Shown piece by piece: positions 34,561-44,464 of a stretch of DNA of 64,000 nucleotides. The stretch covers positions 1 to 64,000 of the forward strand of contig JAMZAV010000151.1 of NCBI GenBank assembly GCA_024449915.1, written 5' to 3'. Numbering within the stretch: position 1 is the first letter of the stretch; every line of letters begins with the position of its first letter. The translations under genes and the position numbers were made by a program. Under the pieces are notes generated by a model that was not told the DNA's origin, made no database searches, and was given only the letters and a program-made list of their open reading frames with translations. This DNA comes from Sweltsa coloradensis (lineage: Eukaryota > Arthropoda > Insecta > Plecoptera > Chloroperlidae).

Positions 34561-36256
34561 AAATACAGTGTTGGATGAGTGGATGTAGAACTGCTTGGGA
34601 ATTAGCAGTCCGTAACGGAAATAGGTAAGTCCACTTGGTATGGCAGTCTTGAATTACAAGGATGAAACGGTTCTGTTTTAATGAAAGAGGAAGAGGTCCG
34701 ATCAAATCCAGTGAAAGGACTTCTCCTGGGTGATGCGGGTATGCGCGAGGGGCAAGAAGTCCCGCTGGACGCCGCTGTTGGATCTTGTATTGAGCACAAA
34801 TTTGACAACCACCAACATATCTGCAAACATCTCGTTTCATACGAGACCAATAATAGTGTATAGCCGCCTTGGCCAAAGTTTTAAATATGCCTCGATGCCC
34901 TGCCGAAGGTTCGTCATGGAATTCCCTGATAGCTTCATCGCGTAGTTCCATCGGAAGAACCATCTTCCAATTGTTCTCATCCTGGGGTAATTTATGATGG
35001 TCCACGCACAGTTTGTATAAACGTAGTCCCTCCACTCGCCAATTCGGAAATGCTTGCGGGTTTTCTTGCACTCTATCGCCCATCTTGAGGTACCATTGAT
35101 CCTGGATAGGAGCCATAACTTCTACTAACTCCAGATTTTCCACTGCTCGTGATAATGCATCAGGGACAACATGAATTGAACCTTTACGGTGCTGCACCTC
35201 AAAATCGTATTGTTGCAGGCGAACAGCCCAACGAGCCAGCCGACCGACAGGGTCTTTGAGGTTGTGGAGCCACAGAAGTGAATGGTGGTCAGTGATGACC
35301 TTGAATTTAGAACCTTCAAGGTAGGGCCTGTACCTTTCCACGGCCCACAGTACGGCCAAGCACTCTTTTTCGGTAACCGAAAAAATCCGTTCTGTCCTCG
35401 ACAATGCTCGACTGCCATAGGCTATCACGTGTTCTCCATCTTCTAATTCTTGGGACAGGACACAACCAATTCCATACTCCGAGGCGTCCGTTTGGAGGAT
35501 GAAAGGTTTATCAAAATGTGGGCATGAAAGCACAGGGGCACAAACAAGGCACTGCTTGAGCAAACAAAATGATTTTTCAGCTTCCTCTGTCCACGTCCAT
35601 TTTGAGTTTTTCTTTAATAGCGCATTGAGAGGAGCTACTTTGGAGGCAAAGTCCTGAATAAAGCGACGATACCATGATGCCATGCCCAGGAATTGTCGAA
35701 CACCTTTGCTCTTGGTAGGCCTGGGAAAATTAACAATCGCCTGAACTTTCTCAGGGTCCACATGAAGACCGCTATCGTCAATGACGTAACCCAAGTATCT
35801 CAGCTCCGCGCGCATGAATTGACATTTCTCCAGATTCAACTGAAGTGAGGCTGCTCTCAGACGCCGGAAAATCTCTTTTAACACTTCTAAGTGTTTTTGA
35901 AATGAAGAAGTTGCCACTACAATGTCATCTAGGTATACAAAGACGTAAGGCTCGAGGTCAGGGCCTAAGACGCGGTCAATCGAACGTTGCCAGGACGCAG
36001 CCCTATTATGTAGTCCAAACGGCTTCCTTTTAAACTGGTATAAACCCCTTCCTGGCACCGTGAACGCAGTCTTATCTTTGCTGGATTCTTCCATGCCTAT
36101 CTGCCAAAACGCATTTTTTATATCGAGCGAAGAGAGGTAGCGACATTCGCGTAACCTATCTAGTAAAGAAGAAACATAACGTATAGGGTAAGCGACTTTC
36201 TTGCTTACTTGATTTAACTTACAATAGCCTACTACAAACCTGTAACCTCCAGAAGG
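34523..36256 (-). CDS. Gypsy element 1 RT, RNase H and integrase N-terminal half
   Basis: Continues the protease frame after the stop at 36257-36259. The RT active site is VYLDDIVV, followed by FLGMASWYRRFI and the RNase H motifs TDASEYGIG, EKECLAVLWA, ITDHHSLLW and PDALSR. The integrase zinc finger is H...H (AGHRGI, AIHYYW) plus CQIC, and the first catalytic Asp is in LSLDLIGPLP. It reverse-transcribes and integrates the element. All active-site residues look intact. The first Met in this frame after the stop is at 36094, inside RT, so it is not an independent start. Confidence 0.92.
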   Translation of the reverse strand, partial: PSGGYRFVVGYCKLNQVSKKVAYPIRYVSSLLDRLRECRYLSSLDIKNAFWQIGMEESSKDKTAFTVPGRGLYQFKRKPFGLHNRAASWQRSIDRVLGPDLEPYVFVYLDDIVVATSSFQKHLEVLKEIFRRLRAASLQLNLEKCQFMRAELRYLGYVIDDSGLHVDPEKVQAIVNFPRPTKSKGVRQFLGMASWYRRFIQDFASKVAPLNALLKKNSKWTWTEEAEKSFCLLKQCLVCAPVLSCPHFDKPFILQTDASEYGIGCVLSQELEDGEHVIAYGSRALSRTERIFSVTEKECLAVLWAVERYRPYLEGSKFKVITDHHSLLWLHNLKDPVGRLARWAVRLQQYDFEVQHRKGSIHVVPDALSRAVENLELVEVMAPIQDQWYLKMGDRVQENPQAFPNWRVEGLRLYKLCVDHHKLPQDENNWKMVLPMELRDEAIREFHDEPSAGHRGIFKTLAKAAIHYYWSRMKRDVCRYVGGCQICAQYKIQQRRPAGLLAPRAYPHHPGEVLSLDLIGPLPLSLKQNRFILVIQDCHTKWTYLFPLRTANSQAVLHPLIQHCIYGIWCPALVNNG

Positions 36257-36259
36257 TTT

Positions 36260-36865
36260 CTAAACCAAGAGGATAGGTGAGCTCCACGGGCTGCTGGAGG
36301 GCTCGACCACATCGTCACGCAACATGTTATCAAGTTCCTTGTGAATCTCCTTGAGCACAACAGGGGACACCGGGTAATACCGTTGCTTTATTGGCCTAGC
36401 TTGGCCAGTATCGATACGGTGCTCGACTAACGGAGTCGCAGCACCAAAAGGCTCATTACGCAAATTACGCTCCAACAACAAACTCAAACGCCTTTCCTGC
36501 TCAGCAGTAAGGTTGTCTCTGGGCCTCAACACTTTGATGGAATCCACAGTCAGTTCAGTCTTATCAGAGAACGACCAAGTCCCTTGGTAAGTGTCCGGGA
36601 CAAGTTTCATGGTAGACCAGAAGTCGATACCTAACACGAGACTACTTTTGACAGCTGGGACCACCATAACTGGGATGATGACATTGCGATCCATCAGAGA
36701 AAAAGGCAAATCAACTATGCCCTCCACCACACATGAAGCCCCATTAGCCAACTGCACTTTACTATCAGTGGGCTGCAATTTGAACCCTAATTTTTTTACC
36801 AATTGCCATCCACTTTCCCCTAAAATGGTACGGGATGCCCCTGAATCCAATAAACCTTTAAGTTA
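36260..36865 (-). CDS. Gypsy element 1 protease and start of RT
   Basis: Aspartic protease motif MDSGASRTILG, followed by VLGIDF, then the pol linker and the first RT motif (DDVVEPSSSPWSSPILLV). It ends at an in-frame TAG at 36257-36259, where related elements have a sense codon before KPSGGYRF. Everything after the stop stays in frame, so this is a single nonsense change or error. Confidence 0.9.
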
Positions 36866-37039
36866 GCAGCCCAAAAGGTGAACAGTTAAGTAAAGGCGAC
36901 CATCGGTATTACTACGGGACATGCTCCCATTGTTAGAGTAACCATTCATATTGACATATCAGACCTTAGATGTAGTTTTAGATGACGGCCTAGCACACGG
37001 ATCACTACTTAATCGCGTAGGCCGGTGGAGTTTGCCAGC

Positions 37040-37170
37040 TGTTTGCACCTAGCATTGGTACATTGATTTTGAGTGATACCGACTTTTCCACATTTATAAC
37101 AGAATATGTTAGTACCCCGAGGCTTTGGACATTGTCTAAATCTGTGACCCCGTTCCTTGCAGTTCCAACA
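37040..37170 (-). CDS. Gypsy element 1 zinc knuckles
   Basis: The first knuckle is CWNCKERGHRFRQC, a perfect CX2CX4HX4C. The second is CYKCGKVGITQNQC, in which the histidine position reads Ile, so it should bind zinc poorly. These bind the element's RNA. The segment lies between gag and protease and is not in the same frame as the preceding gag stretch. Confidence 0.8.
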
Positions 37171-37175
37171 AGTAC

Positions 37176-37829
37176 CTAATGGATTCGATGTGTTATCCTC
37201 CCCAAAGAGTCTACGGCCATGGCTGTTTGGATATCTTCCAACTTTGGTTTAGGTCTTGCCATACCGCGATAGGCCAAGTCCGGCTCTAATGACAATTTTG
37301 CTGAAGGTGGTGACTTGAATTTCCTTGCAAGCGCTAGATTCTCTTCAACCTTCCGGCCCAGTGAACATAATTGCCTGACTGAATTGAAGTTATGAAGACA
37401 AAGCTTCTCTGATAAGTAGGGCTGCAAGTTTCTCTTGATAACCCCCAGTTGTTCGGCTTCAGGGATTTCAAAGGAAAGCCTGCAAAACAGATTTTCCATA
37501 GCAGCTATGTAAAGACCTATCGGTTCCGAGTCCCCTTGAGTACGAGCCCGCATTTCTGCAAGCAAACTATCATCGTAATCACTGGGCTGGAATTGCTTAC
37601 GTAGTTCGATTATCAGCTCCTCCCATGAATTTAGATGCCTACGTTTCGATCGAAACCAGACTAAAGCTGTTCCCTGAAACAAATCCACGGCTTCGGACCA
37701 CAGGTTCTCCTTAAAAACGTTGCGGGCAGTGCAAAGCTTCTCTACTCGTTCCAGAAATGAGCCAAGGCTCATGTCGACATCGTTGCCACTAAAATGAATC
37801 TCCCATTTAGCGACCGGTACATATTTCAT
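37176..37829 (-). CDS. Gypsy element 1 gag, core domain
   Basis: Retrotransposon gag domain: VAKWEIHFSG, SFLERVEKLCTARNV, AVDLFQGTALVWFRSK, SWEELIIELRKQFQPSDYD, MRARTQGDSEPIGLYIAAMENLFCRL (here cited in part) and the NLQPYLSEKL block. It forms the particle that packages the RNA. Its ATG overlaps the stop of the upstream gag frame as ATGA (37826-37829). This may be a one-base shift or a stop-start overlap. Confidence 0.88.
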   Translation of the reverse strand: MKYVPVAKWEIHFSGNDVDMSLGSFLERVEKLCTARNVFKENLWSEAVDLFQGTALVWFRSKRRHLNSWEELIIELRKQFQPSDYDDSLLAEMRARTQGDSEPIGLYIAAMENLFCRLSFEIPEAEQLGVIKRNLQPYLSEKLCLHNFNSVRQLCSLGRKVEENLALARKFKSPPSAKLSLEPDLAYRGMARPKPKLEDIQTAMAVDSLGRITHRIH

Positions 37830-38125
37830 TCGATCACCATGCTCTTTGAGATCTCGATGAACTGGTGGAGCAACATTGGTGAGACCACAGCTTCCTCCAA
37901 GGTCGCGTACCGCTCCTTGAGAATGGTTAATGTAGTAGGTATATCCTCCACCGTTGCACGATTCTCATCAGTGACAGGCACCATTCCTAAACGTCTTTCG
38001 ATTGACGTAAAAAGAAAAGTGATCCGCCGATGATGATCACTGTCGCCCTCGTAGTCAGAGATAAATGTGGTAAGCAGATCCACCTTCTTACCTATATCGG
38101 CAAGTTCTCGGGCAAAATCGGCCAT
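37826..38125 (-). CDS. Gypsy element 1 gag, N-terminal part
   Basis: From a Met near 38125 (MADFARELADIGKKV) it runs about 100 residues with heptad-like hydrophobic spacing (ILKERYATLEEAV), suggesting a coiled coil. It ends TGA overlapping the next ATG. An upstream Met at 38170 is possible. Confidence 0.7.
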   Translation of the reverse strand: MADFARELADIGKKVDLLTTFISDYEGDSDHHRRITFLFTSIERRLGMVPVTDENRATVEDIPTTLTILKERYATLEEAVVSPMLLHQFIEISKSMVIE

Positions 38126-38290
38126 ACTAAAGCAAGTCCTGACCGGACGTCGAAACAACAAAAAAAACAACCAAAAGCCAAGTCACCGCCAAAACAAAGA
38201 AAAGAAAGAGAAAAGTAGATAGAGAAGAGCAGCGCGTCCAAGACCCACGAAATCAAGATGACCTTAACGGCGAAGATCCCAGAGAACTCG

Positions 38291-38456
38291 TTTCGTCGCT
38301 GGGATTTTGATTGACAGGGGGTGTGAAAGTAGGACCGTACTTTTGCTCCTATGTCAGGAAGTTTTGGGCCAATCATGGGTAGGTTTCTAGTTTCTGTGCA
38401 GTAGTCTTTTGTTATTTCAAATATTTATTGACAAGCAGTGAGCTATTCAGCTGTCG
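38291..38456. other. Unassigned spacer right of gypsy 1
   Basis: No LTR-like end (TGTGACG) and no coding sequence. Confidence 0.3.
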
Positions 38457-38918
38457 CTCGACCCTTCTATTGATGGTCTCGAAACCATCCAATTAAATTA
38501 TTTTCGCTTGAATAGAGTTAAATCCTTCCTTCCTTTCATTACGTAAACTGTTGTAATTTACCTTTTAAATGCCCTTTAATGTTGAAGATTTTAGCTTAAA
38601 TGTTTCACTGAAGTAAAATCAACACGAAAATGTTTTTGAATGCTAAAAATTGATTGAAAACTAAGAACTTAACAGTATAATATACAACATACTTCTTCAT
38701 CAGAAATGCTAAGAATATTTTGTAAACATTGTTAGTTCTCAATCAATTTTTTGCGTTTAAAAACATTTTCGTGTTGATTTTATTTCAGGGAAACATCAAA
38801 GTTAAATTCATTAACATTTAAGAACATTTAAAAGGTAAATAACAACAGTTTATGTAATGAAAAGAAAATTAATTTATCTCTATTCAAGGGTTTAGAGACC
38901 ATCAATAGAAGGGTCGAG
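38457..38918. mobile_element. Fold-back (long inverted repeat) element
   Basis: Two arms of about 220 bases meet near 38690. The outer ends are CTCGACCCTTCTATTGATGG and its complement. Inner matches include CATTACRTAAACTGTTGT, ATTTACCTTTTAAATG, AAATCAACACGAAAATG and AATTGATTGA. The left arm has one extra block of about 20 bases. No target duplication is evident. It could be a fold-back MITE or a palindromic duplication. Confidence 0.85.
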
Positions 38919-38939
38919 GATAGGTAAGATCTAAATCTT

Positions 38940-39100
38940 GTGCACTCTGCAGGTGGTGGTGGTAAAGAGAGGAGGAAATTCCTGGTACCTGCGGACCAAT
39001 CTTCCCGTGGAGCCTATTATGAGCACAATAGCCTCAATGTACCTGATCTGCTTCTGGAGCGTCTTCACCCATTTCAAATCTATTGTGAGGAAAATAATTT
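38940..39100 (+). CDS. Possible exon of unknown function
   Basis: A frame reads GGGGKERRKFLVPADQSS, then GAYYEHNSLNVPDLL, ERLHPFQIYC and ENNLLSE, and degenerates into T-rich DNA. A possible acceptor (CTCTGCAG) precedes it. The last part recurs 459 bp downstream in the same frame, with changes that keep acidic residues. Not recognised. Confidence 0.3.
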
Positions 39101-39865
39101 ATTAAGCGAAATATTTTTTTTTATAATTGCCAATATTAAAACGTGGTTCAAATGAGTAGCTTGAGTTTTGAAATGCGTTCTTTTCCCTAGTGTCTACGAT
39201 CAAAACTGACTGAAATATATAAAGATTACTTTTTTATTATAAAAATATATTATAGAATCATTATCCGTAACTCAGTCAGTTTTTATCGTAGAATTTCGTC
39301 CAAAAAAAATGAAATTCAAGATACACGCTTAATATTTAACAACGTAATTAGATTTTTGCAATTAAACAAAAACAATAAATTTACATAAATGTATAAATAG
39401 AACAATAGAACTAGAAGAGAAGACAGCAGGACGAAAAACCCCAACTTCCGAGAACTTCCTTCAAAGATTCCACCCATAGATAACAAAAACACACTGGACC
39501 CTGCTAAATAAAGAGGAGCGCCTTCACCCATTTCAAATCTATTGTGATGAAAATAATTTATTAAGCGATTTTTTTTTTATAATTTAATTGCAAATATTTA
39601 ATAACGTGGTTCAAATGTGTGGCTTGAGTTATGAAATGCGATTTTTCCCCTAGTGTCTACGATCAAAACTGACTGAAATATATAAAGATTCCGTAACTCA
39701 GTCAGTTTTTATCATAGAATTTTGTCCAAAAAAAATGAAATTAAATGACAAGCGCTTAATATTTTAAAAACATTATTAGATATTTGCAATTAAACAAAAA
39801 ATATCAAAAAATTAATAGAACAATAGAACAGGAAGAGAATACAATAGGTATAAAACCCTCAGCTT
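39057..39865 (+). repeat. 459-bp tandem duplication with inner stem
   Basis: Copy 1 starts at 39057 and copy 2 at 39516 (GAGCG, CTTCACCCATTTCAAATC). Each holds an inverted repeat (CTACGATCAAAACTGACTGA against the TCAGTCAGTTTTTATC region). Copy 2 has internal deletions. Confidence 0.85.
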
Positions 39866-40344
39866 CTAGGATGGTCTATTTTACGACTACACGCGACAAC
39901 CCTTCAATATGCATTTACAGTAGAGTGGGGGGGGGGGGGGGAAATTGAGGAAGGAAAAATGCACACAGAGAGTGTTTAGTATTGTTTTATCTCCATGCAT
40001 CACCCTCACGTCTCGATTAGCACCGTTGCCAAAATATGAGACGCAACGCCGAAATATTATCAAAATCATCACAAAGAGTGAATGAGTTGGTAAATAGGTA
40101 GTTGGAATGAAATTCATTACAATCAATTTCTTGTAATTCCTTATCTGTGACCATCCTTGTACCATGATCTGTGACCATACTTTTATTGTAATTAATTATA
40201 AAAAAGCAAACATCAGGGGATTTAATTTCGTAATTGACTACAAATTAGAACAAATCCCAACAATTTTTTTTAACTGATAAATACGCCATATGCAATGCGT
40301 AAACTCCGGGACAAATATAATTGTTACTATCGGAAAAATATTTA
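39866..40344. other. Non-coding spacer
   Basis: A G run at 39926-39940; otherwise nothing recognised. Confidence 0.35.
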
Positions 40345-41128
40345 TTGGATGAGCGAAGCGAAGACTTCAATTTGACTTTGTGTTTGTTGTTGTTTTTTTA
40401 CTTACGTTACCCCAAGAAAAAATAGCTCGGGTGTTTTGTTTTTGTTAGTTTTTTTGTCTGTTTGTTCGCTCTCTACCGGGCAAAACGGCATATGCGATCT
40501 TAATGAAAATTGGAGGGGACCTTTGAAATATCTGAACTTAGAGCTGTTTTGTTTTTGGGTACAATCGAAGAAATATTTCTCATAATTATCGTACTTTTAC
40601 GATTTTTTTTTCGATTTTTAGTGCGATATTTTCGTGATATTTGGCAAAACGGCTACTCCGATATTGATGAAATTTTTTAGGAACGTTTTAAAATCACTGA
40701 AATCATATATGTTATGATTTGAGAGACATTATAAAAAATATTTCTTATAGAAATCTTACTTTTACGATTTTTTCTCCGGTTTTTAAAACAATATTATCGT
40801 GATATTTGGGCCGATTTTGACCAAACGGGTGGGGCTATAACGTACATATTTTAAATTGACATAAATATTATGGTGATTTAGTGCCTCTTGAAAGAAAAAG
40901 TTGAAATAGTTGGTCAAAATTCATAGAAATAAAGGTTTTAATATAAGTCTTTTACAGGTGTATAATGAACAAGAAATAAATAAATACATATAAAATAAAT
41001 AAATAAAATAAATAAATATCAAGTAACTATAGAAAAAGTAAGGAGATTCCACATAAAAACGTAATCATTGGACAGAAATATTCCAAATAAGCTCATCCAT
41101 CAACGCGACTGAAAAAGCGTTCGCGAAG
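40345..41128 (+). mobile_element. Helitron-like element, type 2 (copy K)
   Basis: Left end TTGGATGAGCG after A. The interior has the type-2 units in reverse ('gggccgattttgaccaaacg', 'caaaacggcatatgcgatct'). Near the right is CTCATCCATCAACGCG. The final CTAG is not preserved, so the right limit is approximate. Confidence 0.7.
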
Positions 41129-41483
41129 CGGCCTTGTATATATAAATATCATTTACGATATAAATTTTGTTGGTACCAAATCAACTCCACCCCACCCCCG
41201 ATACCCCAGACAACACCAATAACCATACAACGCTCATCGACTTGTGAACTGGTTCAAAGACTTCAGGCGTGCTTCAGGACAAAGTTTTTTTTTCTTTGAA
41301 GTTTCAAGTCCGCATGATTGTTGAATAGCAGGTAGGCCTATAATGTTTACAAATCTGCAGCTAGCCAGCCACCCTTTCTTGTGGAAGGAATGGTCTCTCT
41401 CACTCTCTCTCTCTCTCTCTGTCCGTGCTTCTCGCTCGCGCCCCCCAAGAAACATGCAGACTGTTGTGGTAGTTCAGAGACTG
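41129..41483. other. Non-coding DNA with CT microsatellite
   Basis: (CT)n at about 41395-41420. No gene seen. Confidence 0.35.
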
Positions 41484-42272
41484 CTATAGAGCAGGGTTGA
41501 GAAAAACCGGGTTTTTCTGAAAAAACCCAACCCGGGCGGGTTTTTTTCAGGGTTTTTGGGGTTTTTGGCGGGGTTTTGGGGTTTTTGGAAATTTCAAGCT
41601 AAATATGTGTAAAATGTCTATTTTGCACGTTTGCCCTATTATTGGTTAATTTTTCAAAGTAGGCCTATGCCTACACACAAAAATATTAGGTAGTAGGAAA
41701 TAAAATAAGTTTTGTTTTAATTAGCAGTGACCTAGTGATGAATTTTTTTTAGAGGTTAAGGCATCTTGGTTAGCGCTTAAATTTGAATTCGCATAATGAA
41801 TAGCCTAAGATGTTCATTGTTCAGTTTCAATTTCATTATCATTATCTTGAAATATTTCATTAGTCCTATGTAGGCCTACTAGAGAGAGAAACTTTTATTT
41901 TTCAAGGAAAACAAAACTCTGTTCTACAAATACAACTGCCACAAGGACACAGAATAAAAACAACATACATTGATTAGCAACAATAAAAAAAGTTTTAAAT
42001 TTAAATACAAATACAAGAAATGAGTAAAATAAGCAATTCTTAGGCCTATGCATTGATTATTATTTGGAATTTGTGTAGTGTACTTACACTTATACTTTGA
42101 CTTTTTTTCAGTTTATTGTAATAAATAATTAATATGAATCTATTAATGTGTTTTACTCAAAAAAAACCCAAAAACCCCACTTTGTACTGTTTTTTTTCAA
42201 GTGGGTTTTTGGTTGAAAAACTCGCCGGGTTTTTTCGGGGCTGGGCAAAAATTTCTCAACCCTGCTATAGAG
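41484..42272. mobile_element. hAT-type MITE with 8-bp target duplication
   Basis: The element 41492-42264 (773 bp) has terminal inverted repeats CAGGGTTGAGAAA and is flanked by the perfect 8-bp duplication CTATAGAG (41484-41491 and 42265-42272). The length of the duplication and the CAGGG start fit the hAT superfamily. Near both ends lie G/T-rich GGGTTTTT arrays. The interior carries no transposase. Confidence 0.9.
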
Positions 42273-42552
42273 GGCACAACTTTCGCACCAAATTTTATCC
42301 AATTTTACATTTAAGATTATCGCTTGTCTAATTAAGTTACGGCTACGAAATTCGTAATTCTTTCTAATTAGAACCCCCGAATAGATGCCCTTTGAATTTT
42401 TTGTTAGTATTTGGTCCCATTAAAAAGTTGTCTTTAAAAATTATTTGCTGATAAGCCAACGAAATTTTAAGAAATCTGAACAAAACGCACTCATTTGACA
42501 GAAGTTCTCTGTACGAGAAAAAAAAATCATCAGTATTGATCTATTGGTCTAA
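42273..42552. other. Non-coding spacer
   Basis: Nothing recognised. Confidence 0.3.
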
Positions 42553-43341
42553 TAGGATGAGCGTAGTGAGCGTAGCGAGCGAAGCGAAGATTCCATTTCA
42601 CTACACTGGAGAAAAAAATCCGGAATGTTTTTTTTTTTTTTTCTTTTTTTCTTTTTTTTTTTTTTTTGTATTTTTGTGTGTTTGTTAACACGATTCCGGC
42701 TAAACCGATACTCCGATTGCGATGAAATTTTATGGAGACCTTCGAAATCTCTGAACTGTTGAACTGCCACGTTTTTGAGCGCAATCGGGAAATTTTTTCT
42801 TATAAAAAACGCAATTTTACGATATTTTCGATTTTTTAAAAATTTCTTCGACTTATACACCTACATGATTTATCCGATTTTAATGATTTTTGCACAGAAC
42901 CTTTATTTTATGAATTTAGATATTCGTGTGAAATTTGAGCGCAATCGAAAAATTATTTCTCATGAAAATCGAAATTTAACGGTTTTTTTTCTTTTTTTAA
43001 ACAATTCTTTGACTTATAACACCTACATGCTTTATCCTATTGTAATGATTTTTCACAGAACCTTAATTTCATGAATTAATATACTCGTGTTAAATTTGGG
43101 CGCGATCGAATAATTATTTGTTATGAAAATTGCAATTTTACGATTTTTTATTTTTTTTTAAAAATTTCGATTTATTAATAAAATTAAGTTAATTTTTTAT
43201 TTTATTTAATTTAATTAAAAAAAATATTCGACTCAGTAATATTTTTTTCACAGAACAACAGAAAATCCCACGTACACATGGCAGCTCAATGCACCAATTA
43301 CGCTCATCCAACAACGCGGCGGGACTTAAGCGTTTTCCTAG
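42553..43341 (+). mobile_element. Helitron-like element, type 1 (copy C)
   Basis: Starts TAGGATGAGCG after A (one change from consensus) and ends TTTTCCTAG before T. Length is 789 bp, with the same interior as copies A and B. Confidence 0.85.
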
Positions 43342-43429
43342 TAGTTATATACAATTTACTTTACCACTACAAAATCAAAAGTCCTCCTTCCTCTTAAAGA
43401 AGAATAATGGCATCCACGACAGACAAACA

Positions 43430-43547
43430 TCGCCCCACGTTGATGCGCCAAATATGTGACGGTCCAGATGGTCCACATTCACACAAGGTTGCCCCGGCTG
43501 CCAAGCAGTGTAGAAGGGGTCGCAAGCCGTCTGTCGTTCAGGTCTTA
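43430..43547 (-). mobile_element. Gypsy 1 family fragment: LTR end plus primer-binding site
   Basis: About 93 bases of the LTR (43455-43547) match 33444-33540. On the minus strand the LTR end CGTCACA is followed by TATT and TGGCGCATCAACGTGGGG, a tRNA primer-binding-site pattern. This gives the 5' end of the gypsy family that is missing from the larger copy. The LTR breaks off at a Helitron-like sequence. Confidence 0.75.
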
Positions 43548-43552
43548 TTCCA

Positions 43553-44134
43553 GATTCCATTTCACTACACTGGAGAAAAAAATCCGGAATGTTTTTTTTT
43601 TCTTTTTTTTTTTCTTTTTTTTTTGTATTTTTGTGTGTTTGTTAACACGATTCCGGCTAAACCGATACTCCGATTGCGATGAAATTTTATGGAGGGCCTT
43701 CGAAATCTCTGAATTTAGAACTGCCACGTTTTTGAGCGCAATCGGGAAATTTTTTCTTATAAAAAACGCAGTTTTACGATTTTTTCGATTTTTTAAAAAT
43801 TTCTTCGACTTATAACACCTACATGATTTATCCGATTTTAATGATTTTTGCACAGAACCTTTATTTTATGAATTAATATACTCGTGTTAAATTTGGGCGT
43901 GATCGAATAATTATTTCTTATGAAATTGCAATTTAACGATTTTTTATTTTTTTTAAATTACGATTTATTAAAAAAATTAAGTTAATTTTTATTTTATTTA
44001 ATTTAATTAAAAAAAATCTTCGACTTAGTAATAATTTTTTCACAGAACAACAGAAAATCCACGTAACACATGGCAGCTCAATGCACCAATTACGCTCATC
44101 CAACAACGCGGCGGGACTTAAGCGTTTTTCCTAG
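43553..44134 (+). mobile_element. Helitron-like element, type 1, 5'-truncated (copy D)
   Basis: Begins at GATTCCATTTCACTAC, lacking the first 40 or so bases. It ends TTTTTCCTAG before T. It abuts the gypsy LTR fragment. Confidence 0.8.
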
Positions 44135-44464
44135 TATATTACATTATATGTCACAAAAGAATTGAGTTTAGAATGAGTGGTCATTATAGGCGGAGCCAGT
44201 GGGTGGCGGATGTCGTCATGGTCACCATGCAACAGGGGCAAGAAAAAAGAAGTGTTTGTTCCCGTTCCTTGAGCAAAACAATTCTATTACCTATTACAAC
44301 ATACTATATAAAAAATATGTTGTCCCGTCCCCGAGGAATTGGGTCAGTGTTGTTTGGGAAGTTCCTTCAACAATACGTATTTTTATTTTTGATATCGGAA
44401 AATTATACTTTAAACTTCAATGCCAATCAAACGTGATAGCTATCTGTGAGAAAATTAATTTAAA
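44135..44464. other. Non-coding spacer
   Basis: Short frames only; nothing recognised. Confidence 0.3.

Larger units (their letters stand above)
33444..38290 (-). mobile_element. Ty3/gypsy element 1, 5' LTR missing
   Basis: Minus-strand order: gag (two frames), zinc knuckles, protease, RT, RNase H, integrase, polypurine tract, 3' LTR. I see no second LTR to the right of gag, so the 5' end is truncated; the right limit near 38290 is approximate. The coding region has only one in-frame stop and one clear pol frameshift, so it is a fairly young copy. It is inserted in a BEL LTR on its left side. Confidence 0.9.

Noticed and set aside
38291..38456. 5' LTR of gypsy element 1
   Set aside because: No TGTGACG/CGTCACA boundary and no similarity to the LTR at 33444-33811.
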